Source: Pontimonas salivibrio | Lineage (GTDB): Bacteria > Actinomycetota > Actinomycetes > Actinomycetales > Microbacteriaceae | Length of the DNA stretch: 64,000 nucleotides | Direction of reading: 5' to 3' | Assembly: GCF_002950575.1 (NCBI RefSeq) | Contig: NZ_CP026923.1 | Coordinates: 1-64,000, forward strand | Shown: positions 17,550 to 26,031 of the stretch, piece by piece | Numbering within the stretch: position 1 is the stretch's first letter | How the letters are laid out: each line of letters opens with the position of its first letter | Notes under the pieces: generated by a model | Told to the model about the DNA's origin: nothing | Database searches by the model: none | The model's input: the letters and a program-made list of their open reading frames with translations, nothing else | Position numbers and translations under genes: made by a program

Positions 17550-18665
17550 TCACTTCACACTCATTATTTGGAAATTCTCCACTGGTGCCGCGGAGGTCAT
17601 TCCCCAGTCACCAAACCTATTGACCCCCCGCGCAATGTCCGTGATTGAACGACCTTGTCCGCTTGGTCGAGTTGTAAGTACGCGCCGGAGAGTACGGATG
17701 AACACCCCGAGTCCGGAAATAACCAGAAGCTGCCGGCGCACCGCTTCAAAAAAGTCGTGTCGATTACTGGTGGGGAGATCCTCGGCCACCGATTTGTTAG
17801 AGGGGGGTGAAAAATTCCTGGCCAATCGGGTCGCTGCGGCAACCCGATTGACAATGCCGGGAATGTGTTGTCGCTCCTCCATGAAGTCCGGCCGTGTTTG
17901 AAGTAACTGTGTGGCTGGGCCAGTCAGTTGATGTGGACCCTGGACTCGCAGCACACCACAACCCCATTTGTCGGTCGAAGGCAAGGTACTCAAAACAAAC
18001 TCTTCAGACAGGCGCAGGGCTGTTTTGTGGGCGAAAAGGCCTCTATCAAACTCTTCGTGCGCGAAGTCTTGATGCTTAAGATTCACGCGATCTGCCCGAT
18101 ATCCTAGGTAGCGAAAGTGCTGCCCGGTGAGGGCTGCCAGCGGATGAGCTCTGCGGAACCTCATCGCGTGATGATAGTCCGCAGCGGCAAAGGCGCGGGC
18201 CTTTTTCCAGGTAGCTAATCCGCAGTGTTCCACCCAATTGAGGTGACGGTAGGAGGTAACCATAGGAAGCGCGATGCGTCCAAATCGTTTGGTCGCATCC
18301 GGGAGCTTTTCCAGTTGGTCTCGGGATGGGACTTCATCAGCGTCTGAGATGACGATGGTGGCTTCAGGGTAGTTATAGCAGGCATAACTCATCGCCCACT
18401 GGCGCGAATATTCTTCGATTGCCCAACGGTCGTGGCACTCGATCACAGCGGTGGGAATTTCAATCCGAACTACCTGAACGTTGGGCGGAAGTGGACCGGG
18501 CCAAATGTCGGTGAGGGAGAAGGCCCGGGCTCGGCCCCGATGTGTCACATTCGCTTCCACGAAAATATGATGACTAATCATGGGGTCCATATAGGCGACC
18601 CGAAAAGCAAGTAGTTCGGCCTCGTCATGGACGAGGGCGACATCGACAACCTGGTGGTTACCCAT
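17550..18665 (-). CDS. Glycosyltransferase, GT17-like
   Basis: The amino part VVDVALVHDEAELLAFRVAYM, the FVEANVTHRG block and TIVISDADEVPSRDQL match the order seen in GT17 enzymes (beta-1,4-N-acetylglucosaminyltransferase type): early E-L-L-x-x-R, a V-E-A strand and an S-D-x-D-E-x-P metal site. The remaining 200 residues hold RYLGYRADRVNLKHQDFAHEEF. ATG at 18665 is preferred over the upstream ATG at 18710 because it fits the family start and overlaps the preceding gene by eight bases. Probably adds a sugar to a surface glycan in the cytoplasm; donor and acceptor unknown. Confidence 0.66.
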   Translation of the reverse strand: MGNHQVVDVALVHDEAELLAFRVAYMDPMISHHIFVEANVTHRGRARAFSLTDIWPGPLPPNVQVVRIEIPTAVIECHDRWAIEEYSRQWAMSYACYNYPEATIVISDADEVPSRDQLEKLPDATKRFGRIALPMVTSYRHLNWVEHCGLATWKKARAFAAADYHHAMRFRRAHPLAALTGQHFRYLGYRADRVNLKHQDFAHEEFDRGLFAHKTALRLSEEFVLSTLPSTDKWGCGVLRVQGPHQLTGPATQLLQTRPDFMEERQHIPGIVNRVAAATRLARNFSPPSNKSVAEDLPTSNRHDFFEAVRRQLLVISGLGVFIRTLRRVLTTRPSGQGRSITDIARGVNRFGDWGMTSAAPVENFQIMSVK

Positions 18666-19638
18666 TGGATGAAACACCCCGACCACCAAATATCTTCTGA
18701 AACGATGCACTACTGCGGTGGGTCAGTCGAAACAGAATAAGCAACAAGATAAAACCGGCGACATCCCCTGGGCGGACATCCACCAGGACACGATTTCGCC
18801 ACAGGATCAGCCCCTTACCTCCGCCGCGCTTCACGAGCGCAAATAATTCTTTGAGCGACTCGGCCCGAGCGCACTCGCCATTTATGGGTGCCATGAGCGT
18901 TTCGTCATGTGTCAGTGACCCTTGCCGTTCTTTTGAGACCCAGTGGGTTTGGCTCCCATACACCCACGCTCGCTTGAGCAAACCGCTCGGTGTAGCCGGA
19001 TTACGATGTGGCACACTGAGGTGCGGCGCATACCTCACCGTAAATTCGTGAGTCGGCCGCCAATTGTTTCGAATCATCCAATCCCAGTCCTCACCACCAG
19101 GCTTCACGAAGCGCTCATCAAAAGGCCCCGCAGCAAGCCAGGTGTTCCGGCTCATCGCCAACACAGTGGTCGGGACAACAACCCTCCCTCCGACAATGGA
19201 CGGGCCAAGGGTGAAGGTGGAAAAAAAGCGGGAAATTACTGTTCGTTGGGATAGTGGTGAAATACGTGGTGCAAAAACCACACCATCAGGCATGTTCTGC
19301 AGTTCGGGCAGGATTCGACTCAGAAACTGGGGTGGGAGGAGCACATCGGCGTCAACAAAAATAATGAAGTCAGATCGGGAGTGCTCCGCGAGACGATTAC
19401 GCGCCCAAGCAGGGCCGCGGGACGCACCAGAGGGCGTGATGAAATCCACTGCATCACCAAAGATATGCCGAATCCTCTGGGATTCCGGGTCGCCCAAACC
19501 TCCATCACCGTAAACAATGATGCGTCCCTGATGGAATGGATTGTCGGCGAGCACGTTGCCCAATGACTCCGATGTCACAGGAGACAAGGCCTTTGCCGGG
19601 ATTGCAATATCGACGCTCACAGCGCTTCGCTTCACCAC
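18658..19638 (-). CDS. Glycosyltransferase family 2
   Basis: GT-A glycosyltransferase. DIAIPAKALSPVTSESLGNVL opens the fold, SRGPAWARNRLAEHSRSDFIIFVDADVLLPPQF gives the nucleotide-sugar and metal site (DAD), and VKPGGEDWDWMIRN carries the E-D pair near the catalytic base. A hydrophobic stretch near the end (GDVAGFILLLILFRL) could anchor it to the membrane. It overlaps the sulfotransferase gene upstream by seven bases and the GT17-like gene downstream by eight, so the three are one operon. Substrates unknown. Confidence 0.8.
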   Translation of the reverse strand: MVKRSAVSVDIAIPAKALSPVTSESLGNVLADNPFHQGRIIVYGDGGLGDPESQRIRHIFGDAVDFITPSGASRGPAWARNRLAEHSRSDFIIFVDADVLLPPQFLSRILPELQNMPDGVVFAPRISPLSQRTVISRFFSTFTLGPSIVGGRVVVPTTVLAMSRNTWLAAGPFDERFVKPGGEDWDWMIRNNWRPTHEFTVRYAPHLSVPHRNPATPSGLLKRAWVYGSQTHWVSKERQGSLTHDETLMAPINGECARAESLKELFALVKRGGGKGLILWRNRVLVDVRPGDVAGFILLLILFRLTHRSSASFQKIFGGRGVSSNG

Positions 19639-20423
19639 GGAATTGGCCCTACCTCAGCTTCAAGTTGTGGAACAAACTGAGAAAAATAATCCCGGAGTCT
19701 GTGCTCCGTAGCCTCGGAGATTTCCAACCTTTTGGCACCGTTTTTCCGCAAATGCCACTCGGCCTCATTTGCTTTTCTGATGCTCGCTCCCGTTTCGTCG
19801 GGAGAGGGCAACACGAGAAATTGAGTCAGCTCTGTTGCCACGGTCATGCCGTGCTCTGGTGATACCCAGTGTTCAAAAAACCCGATGAACACTCTGTCTC
19901 TCGGGAAAAGCTTGAACAACACCTCAAGGTCCGACACATAGGTACTCCGACGGATCGAACGCGCGAGCCAACTGTTTCCATCAGCCCTCCACGCTTGTTC
20001 GATCAGCACATCCCCTGGGGTGTCCGGATTTATTACGCCAAGCCCTCGAGCATGATTTAGAGCAGAAATAGTTCGCTGAAATGGATTGCGGAGAAACACA
20101 AGAATTTTTGCCCGCGGAGCAGCCTCGGCGAGTTGGCCAAGACTTAGGGGATGTTCGATGTAATTCGGGGTGTACTCGCCACTGACCCGATGGCGACTGA
20201 AATTCAACCTGTAGGCCATTTGGCGAATAGGGGACGTGCGTCGGCGTGGTTTGAACCAGTGCAATTCCTTGGAGCGCGATTGCGCGAAGAGGGGCATGTG
20301 AGCCCCCGATTCACGAAGGAAAGCGGCAACACTCGATGTGCCAGCTTTTTGAACCCCAACTCCCACGAAATCTGGCTTTAATGGAGGACGATGTTCTATT
20401 GAAATGGATAATTCCCTTCCCAA
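19632..20423 (-). CDS. Sulfotransferase, heparan N-sulfotransferase-like
   Basis: PAPS-dependent sulfotransferase. The 5'-phosphosulfate loop is DFVGVGVQKAGTSSVAAFL near residue 20, with the lysine that contacts PAPS; GEYTPNYIEHPLSLGQLAEAAPRAKILVFLRNPFQRTIS supplies the central strand and the 3'-phosphate site (R and S of LRNPFQRTIS). This order matches bacterial proteins related to the sulfotransferase domain of NDST-type enzymes. 263 residues is normal. Part of the glycan island; expected acceptor is a sugar hydroxyl or amine. PAPS would come from CysNC 10 kb away. Confidence 0.82.
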   Translation of the reverse strand: MGRELSISIEHRPPLKPDFVGVGVQKAGTSSVAAFLRESGAHMPLFAQSRSKELHWFKPRRRTSPIRQMAYRLNFSRHRVSGEYTPNYIEHPLSLGQLAEAAPRAKILVFLRNPFQRTISALNHARGLGVINPDTPGDVLIEQAWRADGNSWLARSIRRSTYVSDLEVLFKLFPRDRVFIGFFEHWVSPEHGMTVATELTQFLVLPSPDETGASIRKANEAEWHLRKNGAKRLEISEATEHRLRDYFSQFVPQLEAEVGPIPW

Positions 20424-20800
20424 TTAAAATAATAGTCGTTTCGAATAGTGCCTAATGACCACCCAAGAAAAACCCATACGCCGTTCACCACGGTCCGTGT
20501 GCCCTTCCTGAAATGGCTTTTCTTGTCAACAGGCCGATTCAGTGAGGGAGCAGCCCCATAGAGGCGCTGGAAGAGAATGTCTGAGCCCAACCTGCCGGAA
20601 CGCCAGAAGCGCATTCGGGGGCCACACCCGTATGGAGATTTCGCTTGGTAGCGGAAAGTAGTGAGAGGCCTCGCCGCAGAATCCTTGAGCTAGTAGGGCA
20701 CTCACTCGCTTTGTCTGACACCTCCGGTGCACACGCCATCGGAGTGTGCCCGCAGCTAAAGGCAATTATCGAGAAGGGAGCCGGGAAAAATTCGCTGCTC
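20396..20800 (-). pseudogene. Decayed sulfotransferase gene (remnant)
   Basis: No intact gene fills the 435 bases between two sulfotransferase genes. In one minus-strand frame CGEASHYFPLPS followed by PPNALLAF looks like the G-E-A-S-P-Y-Y to N-A-K-L-L segment of NDST-like sulfotransferases. The likely continuation, SDILFQRLYGAAPS, is in a different frame, as after a frameshift, and runs into a stop at 20396. No PAPS loop is visible upstream. Base composition is more AT-rich than the flanks. The call is an inference from short motifs. Confidence 0.42.
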
Positions 20801-20858
20801 CACAGCAAGACAAAGGCGACCAAGCGCCACTCAGTACCAGCTTAAATCTGATAGGCGG

Positions 20859-21551
20859 TCAGAATTTATACGAGAAACGTTGGCATTCCCAATCCATCAT
20901 CTTGCCGACTGAATATCTAGTCGAAAGATTGAACAGTGACCGGTACTCAATATCGACTCTTCGTAATGTGCTTTTGAACGCTGGTAGGCCAGCCGTCTGA
21001 GTCGCCCCACAGAAATCGTGTCGCACGGCTTCGAAGCCTTCTTCGAGTTTCTCAAACCTCATCACTCGCTGGGCCTCATCCTCACGATCTTCGGATACCA
21101 ACCAGTTTCGTTGACGAAACCAAGGATTTCGTGGAACCTTCCCAACAAATTCCTGGAACGCTTTCGCTACCTCTTTGAGAGGAGCCCCCAGCAGGTCGGA
21201 ATAAAGTTCGGGGTGCAATCGAGCGGTTCGCCACCAAAACAGGGAAACAATCTGATCAAAAGGGTTACGGACCGTTGTGACCGTGGTCAACGCGCGAAAA
21301 CTTTGCTTGCCCAATAACGTTCGAGTGTCAGTGAGGCTGATGTGTGGCTTGATTTCAGAGTCTCCGGCTTTTCCGTTGCCCATCCGCGTCGCAATGCCCC
21401 TTTCATCCGCAAACGGCTCGTGCTCTTCGCTTTCACGGAAGAAGCTTTCGCTCCCGCCAAAGATCTCCTCTGCCAGCCAAGCCTCGATAGACGAACTGGC
21501 GGTTTTTGGCGTCTTCAGAAAGAGCAACCGGTGGCGGTAGCTGATGATCAT
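20859..21551 (-). CDS. Sulfotransferase family protein (Sulfotransfer_2-like)
   Basis: Begins MIISYRHRLLFLKTPKTASSSIE, the short amino end with the 5'-phosphosulfate loop (K-T-P-K-T-A-S-S-S). VTTVRNPFDQIVSLFWWRTA is the 3'-phosphate site. VMRFEKLEEGF matches the late R-F-E-x-L block of this family. 230 residues, soluble, no signal. It shares this exact layout with the genes at 22688 and 23528, so the three look like paralogs. Acceptor unknown; likely a surface sugar. Confidence 0.8.
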   Translation of the reverse strand: MIISYRHRLLFLKTPKTASSSIEAWLAEEIFGGSESFFRESEEHEPFADERGIATRMGNGKAGDSEIKPHISLTDTRTLLGKQSFRALTTVTTVRNPFDQIVSLFWWRTARLHPELYSDLLGAPLKEVAKAFQEFVGKVPRNPWFRQRNWLVSEDREDEAQRVMRFEKLEEGFEAVRHDFCGATQTAGLPAFKSTLRRVDIEYRSLFNLSTRYSVGKMMDWECQRFSYKF

Positions 21552-21666
21552 GACACCGTCCTCTCAGGGCTGAAGCGCAGCGAGGAACCAGATTAATCGA
21601 AAATACCCACACCAACCCTCTATGAGGTGAGAAGGAGGGCTCAAAGGAAGCCACAAGCAATATCGA

Positions 21667-22623
21667 TCAGTAGCCGCTCAGTGGCAAAGGTGAGTTTGCC
21701 GTAAGACGAGAATTTGAGTCCTTGACCCGCTCAAGGATTTCTTGGCGTAAAGATTCGGTCAACACAATGCAAGGCTCAGAACCTACTGCGTCACTACCGC
21801 TGACAACTCGAAAAGAATGAGAATCGCGGAGGCGTTCATCCGCGTCTCGAAGATTCCAGGTGACCGAATCACGCCTCCTCTGGTTCAGTTTTTCCTCAAA
21901 AACATCCGGACTGGGCTCTTCCACACCCAAGAAAGCAGATAGCGCCCTGCGGTACCCGAGTGTGGAAATCGATTCAATCGGCAATACGAGAACTGAACGA
22001 ACCGGAATCAAAAGTTCAAGCTCAGAAACCGTACGGGCGAAGTCAAGCGGAATGGGTAACTGATCTCGAGCGAGTAACCGCCTCAACTGGTCCTCAAAAT
22101 CTTCCTGGGATGCTCCCAAGATCCTCCGCGACCTTTGGGCATAAAGTGAGGCCAGCCACTCAGGTTGGCGCCGCACAGTCAAGAGCACCTGGATCTCCAC
22201 AGGTTTAGGCGCAATGGCTCTGACCAGCGCCGCCAGGTGGCGGACCCACCTGCTACCAGGGGGGTGTCCACCCACCTCAGGGAAGTCCGAACCCACGAAC
22301 AAGCCTGGAGTGAGCGCGCCCTCCCAGCTCAAGGTGAGCTCACCATCAGAAGAACGCGCGAGCGCTTGCTCGCAGGAAGCAGCCAGTTTTTCGCGTAATC
22401 GAGAAGACTCCCGGCTGGCCCACCATTCTGGCTCCTGCTGCAAGAAAGCTGCGCGGTAGCGGCCGAAAAACCCGGCAGGCAGATTTGGCGCGCCTGGTCC
22501 GACATAAGCGGGAACGCTTCGAGCAAAATATTGTTGCAACGTGGTGGTCGCTGTCTTGGGAAGCCCCAGGTGGAGCCGAAGTGTTGTGAGCCCGCGCACC
22601 GCAGAAGGCTTACTCCTCATCAC
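21667..22623 (-). CDS. Sulfotransferase-like protein (divergent)
   Basis: 318 residues. LRLHLGLPKTATTTLQQYFA is a clear phosphosulfate loop and LLTVRRQPEWLASLYAQRSRR occupies the place of the 3'-phosphate site. Otherwise it differs from its neighbours: a loop with SWEGALTPGLF in the first half and a polar carboxy end. Proteins of this L-H-x-G-x-x-K-T-x-T type are common in capsule and flagellin-glycan loci and are usually annotated only as sulfotransferase-like. Same strand and island as the others. Function beyond PAPS binding is inferred. Confidence 0.68.
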   Translation of the reverse strand: MMRSKPSAVRGLTTLRLHLGLPKTATTTLQQYFARSVPAYVGPGAPNLPAGFFGRYRAAFLQQEPEWWASRESSRLREKLAASCEQALARSSDGELTLSWEGALTPGLFVGSDFPEVGGHPPGSRWVRHLAALVRAIAPKPVEIQVLLTVRRQPEWLASLYAQRSRRILGASQEDFEDQLRRLLARDQLPIPLDFARTVSELELLIPVRSVLVLPIESISTLGYRRALSAFLGVEEPSPDVFEEKLNQRRRDSVTWNLRDADERLRDSHSFRVVSGSDAVGSEPCIVLTESLRQEILERVKDSNSRLTANSPLPLSGY

Positions 22624-22687
22624 AGCCCTCCACTCGGGGCGTAAGCGGCGTCACCGCAGTTTTCACTCAGATCGCAAACAGGCCTAT

Positions 22688-23401
22688 TTACTCGAAACGA
22701 TAGCCGAATTGTTCCACCCAACCTTTCCAATTGGCTCCGACAGTATCCCGTGATTCTTGAGTGTAAAGATGTTGATAGGCACTTCCGGTAGGCCTCACTG
22801 CAGTCTTGTATTTGGGAAGAGCCGACGGCGGAATACCGCCAAGCTTGACCACTAGCCGCTGGAAATCCTCCAACAGGTTTTCGAAACGGATGCAGACCCA
22901 AGTGTCGTCCCAATGCTGAGTCATTTCACTTTCCAACGCAATTGGCATCGCCTGATGCGCGTAGCTTTGAAACAAGTCAAAGTCGTTATCTAGCAACCCG
23001 CGCCCTCGCGTCTTCCAATAAAAGTCGGAAACCGCTTTGTCCCAAGGGTTTCGTACCACAACAATCTTTTTTGCCCGATGCCAGATGTCTTCGGGCAGGG
23101 CCTGTCTTGCAGCGAAAACAGAAGAGTGAGGGCTCAAAGCCAAAAGCTTTTCGACCTCGCGGCTGGTGAGGGAGAACTCCCCAAAATACCGTCGCGCTGT
23201 AAGGTACCCCCAACGCGCGGCAATTGGGTGGCGGAAGTTATGGGGTCGACCGGTGACAAACCCGTCCCGGTAAATGGAAGCCCTTTTTCCATGGCTGGCC
23301 GGTGAGCCCCAAAATGCCTCCTCCAGGGCGGCCTCCACAGAGGTGCTAGCCGTTTTTCGAGTCTTAAAAAACACAAAAGGAACCGAAAAATTGACAATCA
23401 A
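22688..23401 (-). CDS. Sulfotransferase family protein (Sulfotransfer_2-like)
   Basis: Starts MIVNFSVPFVFFKTRKTASTSVEAAL; the loop K-T-R-K-T-A-S-T-S binds the PAPS 5' end. KKIVVVRNPWDKAVSDFYWKTRG is the 3'-phosphate site and CIRFENLLEDFQRL the family's late block. 237 residues, soluble. Paralogous to the genes at 20859 and 23528. The three share the ending pattern (F-x-Y-x-F/E). Confidence 0.8.
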   Translation of the reverse strand: MIVNFSVPFVFFKTRKTASTSVEAALEEAFWGSPASHGKRASIYRDGFVTGRPHNFRHPIAARWGYLTARRYFGEFSLTSREVEKLLALSPHSSVFAARQALPEDIWHRAKKIVVVRNPWDKAVSDFYWKTRGRGLLDNDFDLFQSYAHQAMPIALESEMTQHWDDTWVCIRFENLLEDFQRLVVKLGGIPPSALPKYKTAVRPTGSAYQHLYTQESRDTVGANWKGWVEQFGYRFE

Positions 23402-23527
23402 CAGCAGCGCCTTTCTTCAACAACGGCTCTGCCAGTGGGGCGAGCAACCCGGTAGTGTCACAGAGAGGCGACCACAAGCCAGTGCAACGTCATGACGTTA
23501 CCCCTTTAAACCTTTGAGGAACAGCCC

Positions 23528-24229
23528 TTGCTCCTGAGCCACAGCCACCGCTTCGTGTTCATCAAACCACCCAAGACGGCGGGAAGCTCAGTCGAGTCAG
23601 CACTTCGCCTCTTTTGCGTTGCCAATTCTGAGCCTGAAGGTGTGTCTGCGCACATATGGCCGGAAACCATCTCGGGCGCAGGAATCGTGACCGAGTCGGG
23701 CAATACGGTTCCCGTCACTGGTCTAAAACCCCACATGTCGATTTATCAAGCACGAACGCTAATTGGCGCTCCCATTTTCGATGACTACCTCAAAATTTCT
23801 ATCGTGCGAGAGCCTTTTTCGCGAGCAATCTCGCTGTTTTGGTGGCACCTTCGACAGAACCAACCCGACTCCTACCATGCTTTGGCGAAAGCACCTGCCA
23901 CCGAAGTCAGAGAAGCTTTCCAGGGCTTTTTGCTGGGAAATCGCCCGTTTGTGAAATGGGCCAGGCTTGAGCGGTTCACCAACCCGCGAGCACTAGGACC
24001 AAAACGTTTCATCATTCGTTTTGAACATCTCCACGAGGACTTCAACTCACTAATCCGTGAGCTTGGGGGGAACCCGAACGACATGACCCTGCCGGCCTAC
24101 AAGACCCGCGTCAATCCCCGAAGAATCGCTGACGCTGACCACTACTCACTGATATCCCGACAACTGATCCGCAACCTTTGGCGTAAAGATTTCTCCCAAC
24201 ACGGCTACCCACGCGTCCCAAAAAGGTAG
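23528..24229 (+). CDS. Sulfotransferase family protein (Sulfotransfer_2-like), opposite strand
   Basis: Fifth intact sulfotransferase, on the plus strand. RFVFIKPPKTAGSSVESALR is the phosphosulfate loop, ISIVREPFSRAISLFWWHLR the 3'-phosphate site and IIRFEHLHEDFNSL the late block. Closest in layout to the gene at 20859 (both share K-P-H-x-S and S-L-F-W-W). The start is TTG at 23528 with TTGAGGA upstream at 23512-23518. Its inverted orientation beside like copies points to duplication with inversion. It ends four bases from the convergent glycosyltransferase gene. Confidence 0.8.
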   Translation: MLLSHSHRFVFIKPPKTAGSSVESALRLFCVANSEPEGVSAHIWPETISGAGIVTESGNTVPVTGLKPHMSIYQARTLIGAPIFDDYLKISIVREPFSRAISLFWWHLRQNQPDSYHALAKAPATEVREAFQGFLLGNRPFVKWARLERFTNPRALGPKRFIIRFEHLHEDFNSLIRELGGNPNDMTLPAYKTRVNPRRIADADHYSLISRQLIRNLWRKDFSQHGYPRVPKR

Positions 24230-24233
24230 TCGA

Positions 24234-25154
24234 CTAGTCGTCTACGGGAACGGCCGAATCCCGATCAAGGACGCCGAGAGAGTCTCGTGTGAAACGCAGG
24301 TTCTCCCAGTCCTGCCTCAAAAAGACCAATCCCAACCGGGATAACTTTTCCATCTTGGTTTTACCCTTCTGGTTTGCCAGAGGGTGCACCAACACGGGAT
24401 CATGCTGAAGGCCCAAGAAGTAGCGCTGAAAGAGGTGGTGGGGAAGCACCGCCGCATCTAATTTCTCCTCAGGCCTCGAAACCAACACATCGGGAAACAC
24501 GTCAAAGCTTCTACCCAGGTGCGAGATGCGTGTAGAAGTATCGATAGGTCCCACCCAACCCGATACCCATTCCAGAAGGGTGTTGTTGACTGCAGACTGG
24601 TCCGTCCCATCATGAGGCGCCCGCTCAACCGCTCTCCTCATGAAAGCCCTAGTCCGTTCGTTGCTGCGCAGCAGAAAAAACCCCATACAGACAACAAAAC
24701 CCGTCAATTCAACTACGTTCTTCGGTTGCACCGTTCCCTGACTTGCAACCAAATCTGCTGACGGAAAATCGCTTAGGGCCTTAGCGGGATTCTTGAGCAG
24801 AATTGCATCCGCATCGCAGTGCACAAAATCAACGCCAGACTCACAAAGAGCCTGAAAGACAAACAGCCGCCACCACAAATTTGACTTGCCAGGTTTCATC
24901 GGCAGAAACACACATTCAAAACCGTGCCCCTTAAGAAACCTTGCGAGACGCCTGTCATAGGCCACAATCACAATATTTGTCAGCTCAACCCGGGCAGAAG
25001 CCACCAACCAGTTCAGGAGAACCTCACGGTACGCCCAGTTAGCAAAAACCACATAAGGCAACCGGGCTGAACTTACAGCCCGAGCAACCACGCGGTCCAC
25101 CCCGCGAAAGAAACCCCTCCCGGGGCCGGGCAGAGGAGTTTTAACCGCGGACAC
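24234..25154 (-). CDS. Nucleotide-diphospho-sugar transferase domain protein (GT77-like)
   Basis: YVVFANWAYREVLLNWLVASAR, then LWWRLFVFQALCESGVDFVHCDADAILLKNP, gives the pattern of the nucleotide-diphospho-sugar transferase domain found in GT77-like enzymes: a strand, a helix with an L-x-x-L-x-x-G-x-x-V start, and a D-x-D metal site (DAD). Near residue 195, DGTDQSAVNNTLLEW corresponds to the D-Q-x-x-x-N block. 306 residues, no signal. It is the outermost gene of the glycan island, next to the IS remnant. Sugar unknown. Confidence 0.7.
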   Translation of the reverse strand: MSAVKTPLPGPGRGFFRGVDRVVARAVSSARLPYVVFANWAYREVLLNWLVASARVELTNIVIVAYDRRLARFLKGHGFECVFLPMKPGKSNLWWRLFVFQALCESGVDFVHCDADAILLKNPAKALSDFPSADLVASQGTVQPKNVVELTGFVVCMGFFLLRSNERTRAFMRRAVERAPHDGTDQSAVNNTLLEWVSGWVGPIDTSTRISHLGRSFDVFPDVLVSRPEEKLDAAVLPHHLFQRYFLGLQHDPVLVHPLANQKGKTKMEKLSRLGLVFLRQDWENLRFTRDSLGVLDRDSAVPVDD

Positions 25155-25322
25155 CAGCCAAATCTACTGGCTGAATGAGGTGTCGGACGTCCCCGCCAAG
25201 CCCGGGGCAAAGAAATATACGGATGTCTGATTCAATCGTCAATGCCAAGAAGCTGACATCAGATCTGGGAAGGGAAGCTCCAGAACGTCCCAACCCATCG
25301 GCGGTACCGGTGGTGTTTGGTT

Positions 25323-25607
25323 GCAGGACATAGGAATACCCTGTCGCACGAGATAGGAATAATTCCTTGCTCGAATTGAGCCATGAACAAAGCCCGGCTC
25401 ATCATCACTGCGATCCACGTCGAGAACCTCACACAACAAGAAGCAGCCAAGAGATACGGGGTCTCTCAAAGCTGGGTTTCCAAGCTCATCACATGGTTCA
25501 ACCTCGAAGGCAAAGCTGGCCTCGGGGACTCTACGAGAACAAAAACCAACCGATCCTCCTGCTGCGCCGAAACGTCACCACCAAGTCCACGACTCGGGCG
25601 CTCATAG
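25323..25607 (+). mobile_element. IS481-family insertion sequence remnant
   Basis: The ATG at 25383 begins MNKARLIITAIHVENLTQQE, then AAKRYGVSQSWVSKLI: the helix-turn-helix amino end of IS481-type transposases. After about 55 residues the similarity stops and the frame closes at 25607; no catalytic DDE domain follows. Two near-identical 15-base motifs of the form GCA..GA.ATAGGAAT lie upstream at 25323-25337 and 25346-25360, probably part of the left end. No right end was found before the tRNA at 25733. The rest of 25155-25732 shows no gene. Confidence 0.68.
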
Positions 25608-25732
25608 TGGCTTTTGGCAACTCGCTCATCCTCAACACAGGCCGGGGAAACCGGCCACAGCAATGAAAAAGGAAAGGGAAAGAGTCGAAACCGTGGGTTC
25701 GGAGTATTCCGATGTCTTGCGACATCACACAG

Positions 25733-25819
25733 CGGTACCGGTGGGATTTGAACCCACGGTGGGCGCTAACCCACACAACTTTTCGAGAGTTGCACCTTCG
25801 GCCGCTCGGACACGGTACC
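25733..25819 (-). tRNA. tRNA-Ser (CGA)
   Basis: 87 bases on the minus strand. Acceptor GGTACCG pairs with CGGTACC, the anticodon loop is CTCGAAA (anticodon CGA), a long variable arm follows, and the T arm is GTGGG/TTCAAAT/CCCAC. Discriminator G; CCA is not encoded. It marks the right border of the glycan island. Confidence 0.93.
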
Positions 25820-26031
25820 GCCCCCGATTCTACACAGCTCCCACCGGCCGAAACTCGTTGGCGAAGTGAGAAAGCGCCCGGAACAAGGAGCTCTTTCGCC
25901 AGCGAGGCGGGAGAACCCCTGGGAACACCGCTCCGGTGGGCATGCCCTGCCAAAGTCTCTTACTTGCCTCATCACAAAGGTCATTACGCTTGACCATGCT
26001 GCGCGTCAGTAGCTACAGGTAGCCTTCAGTC

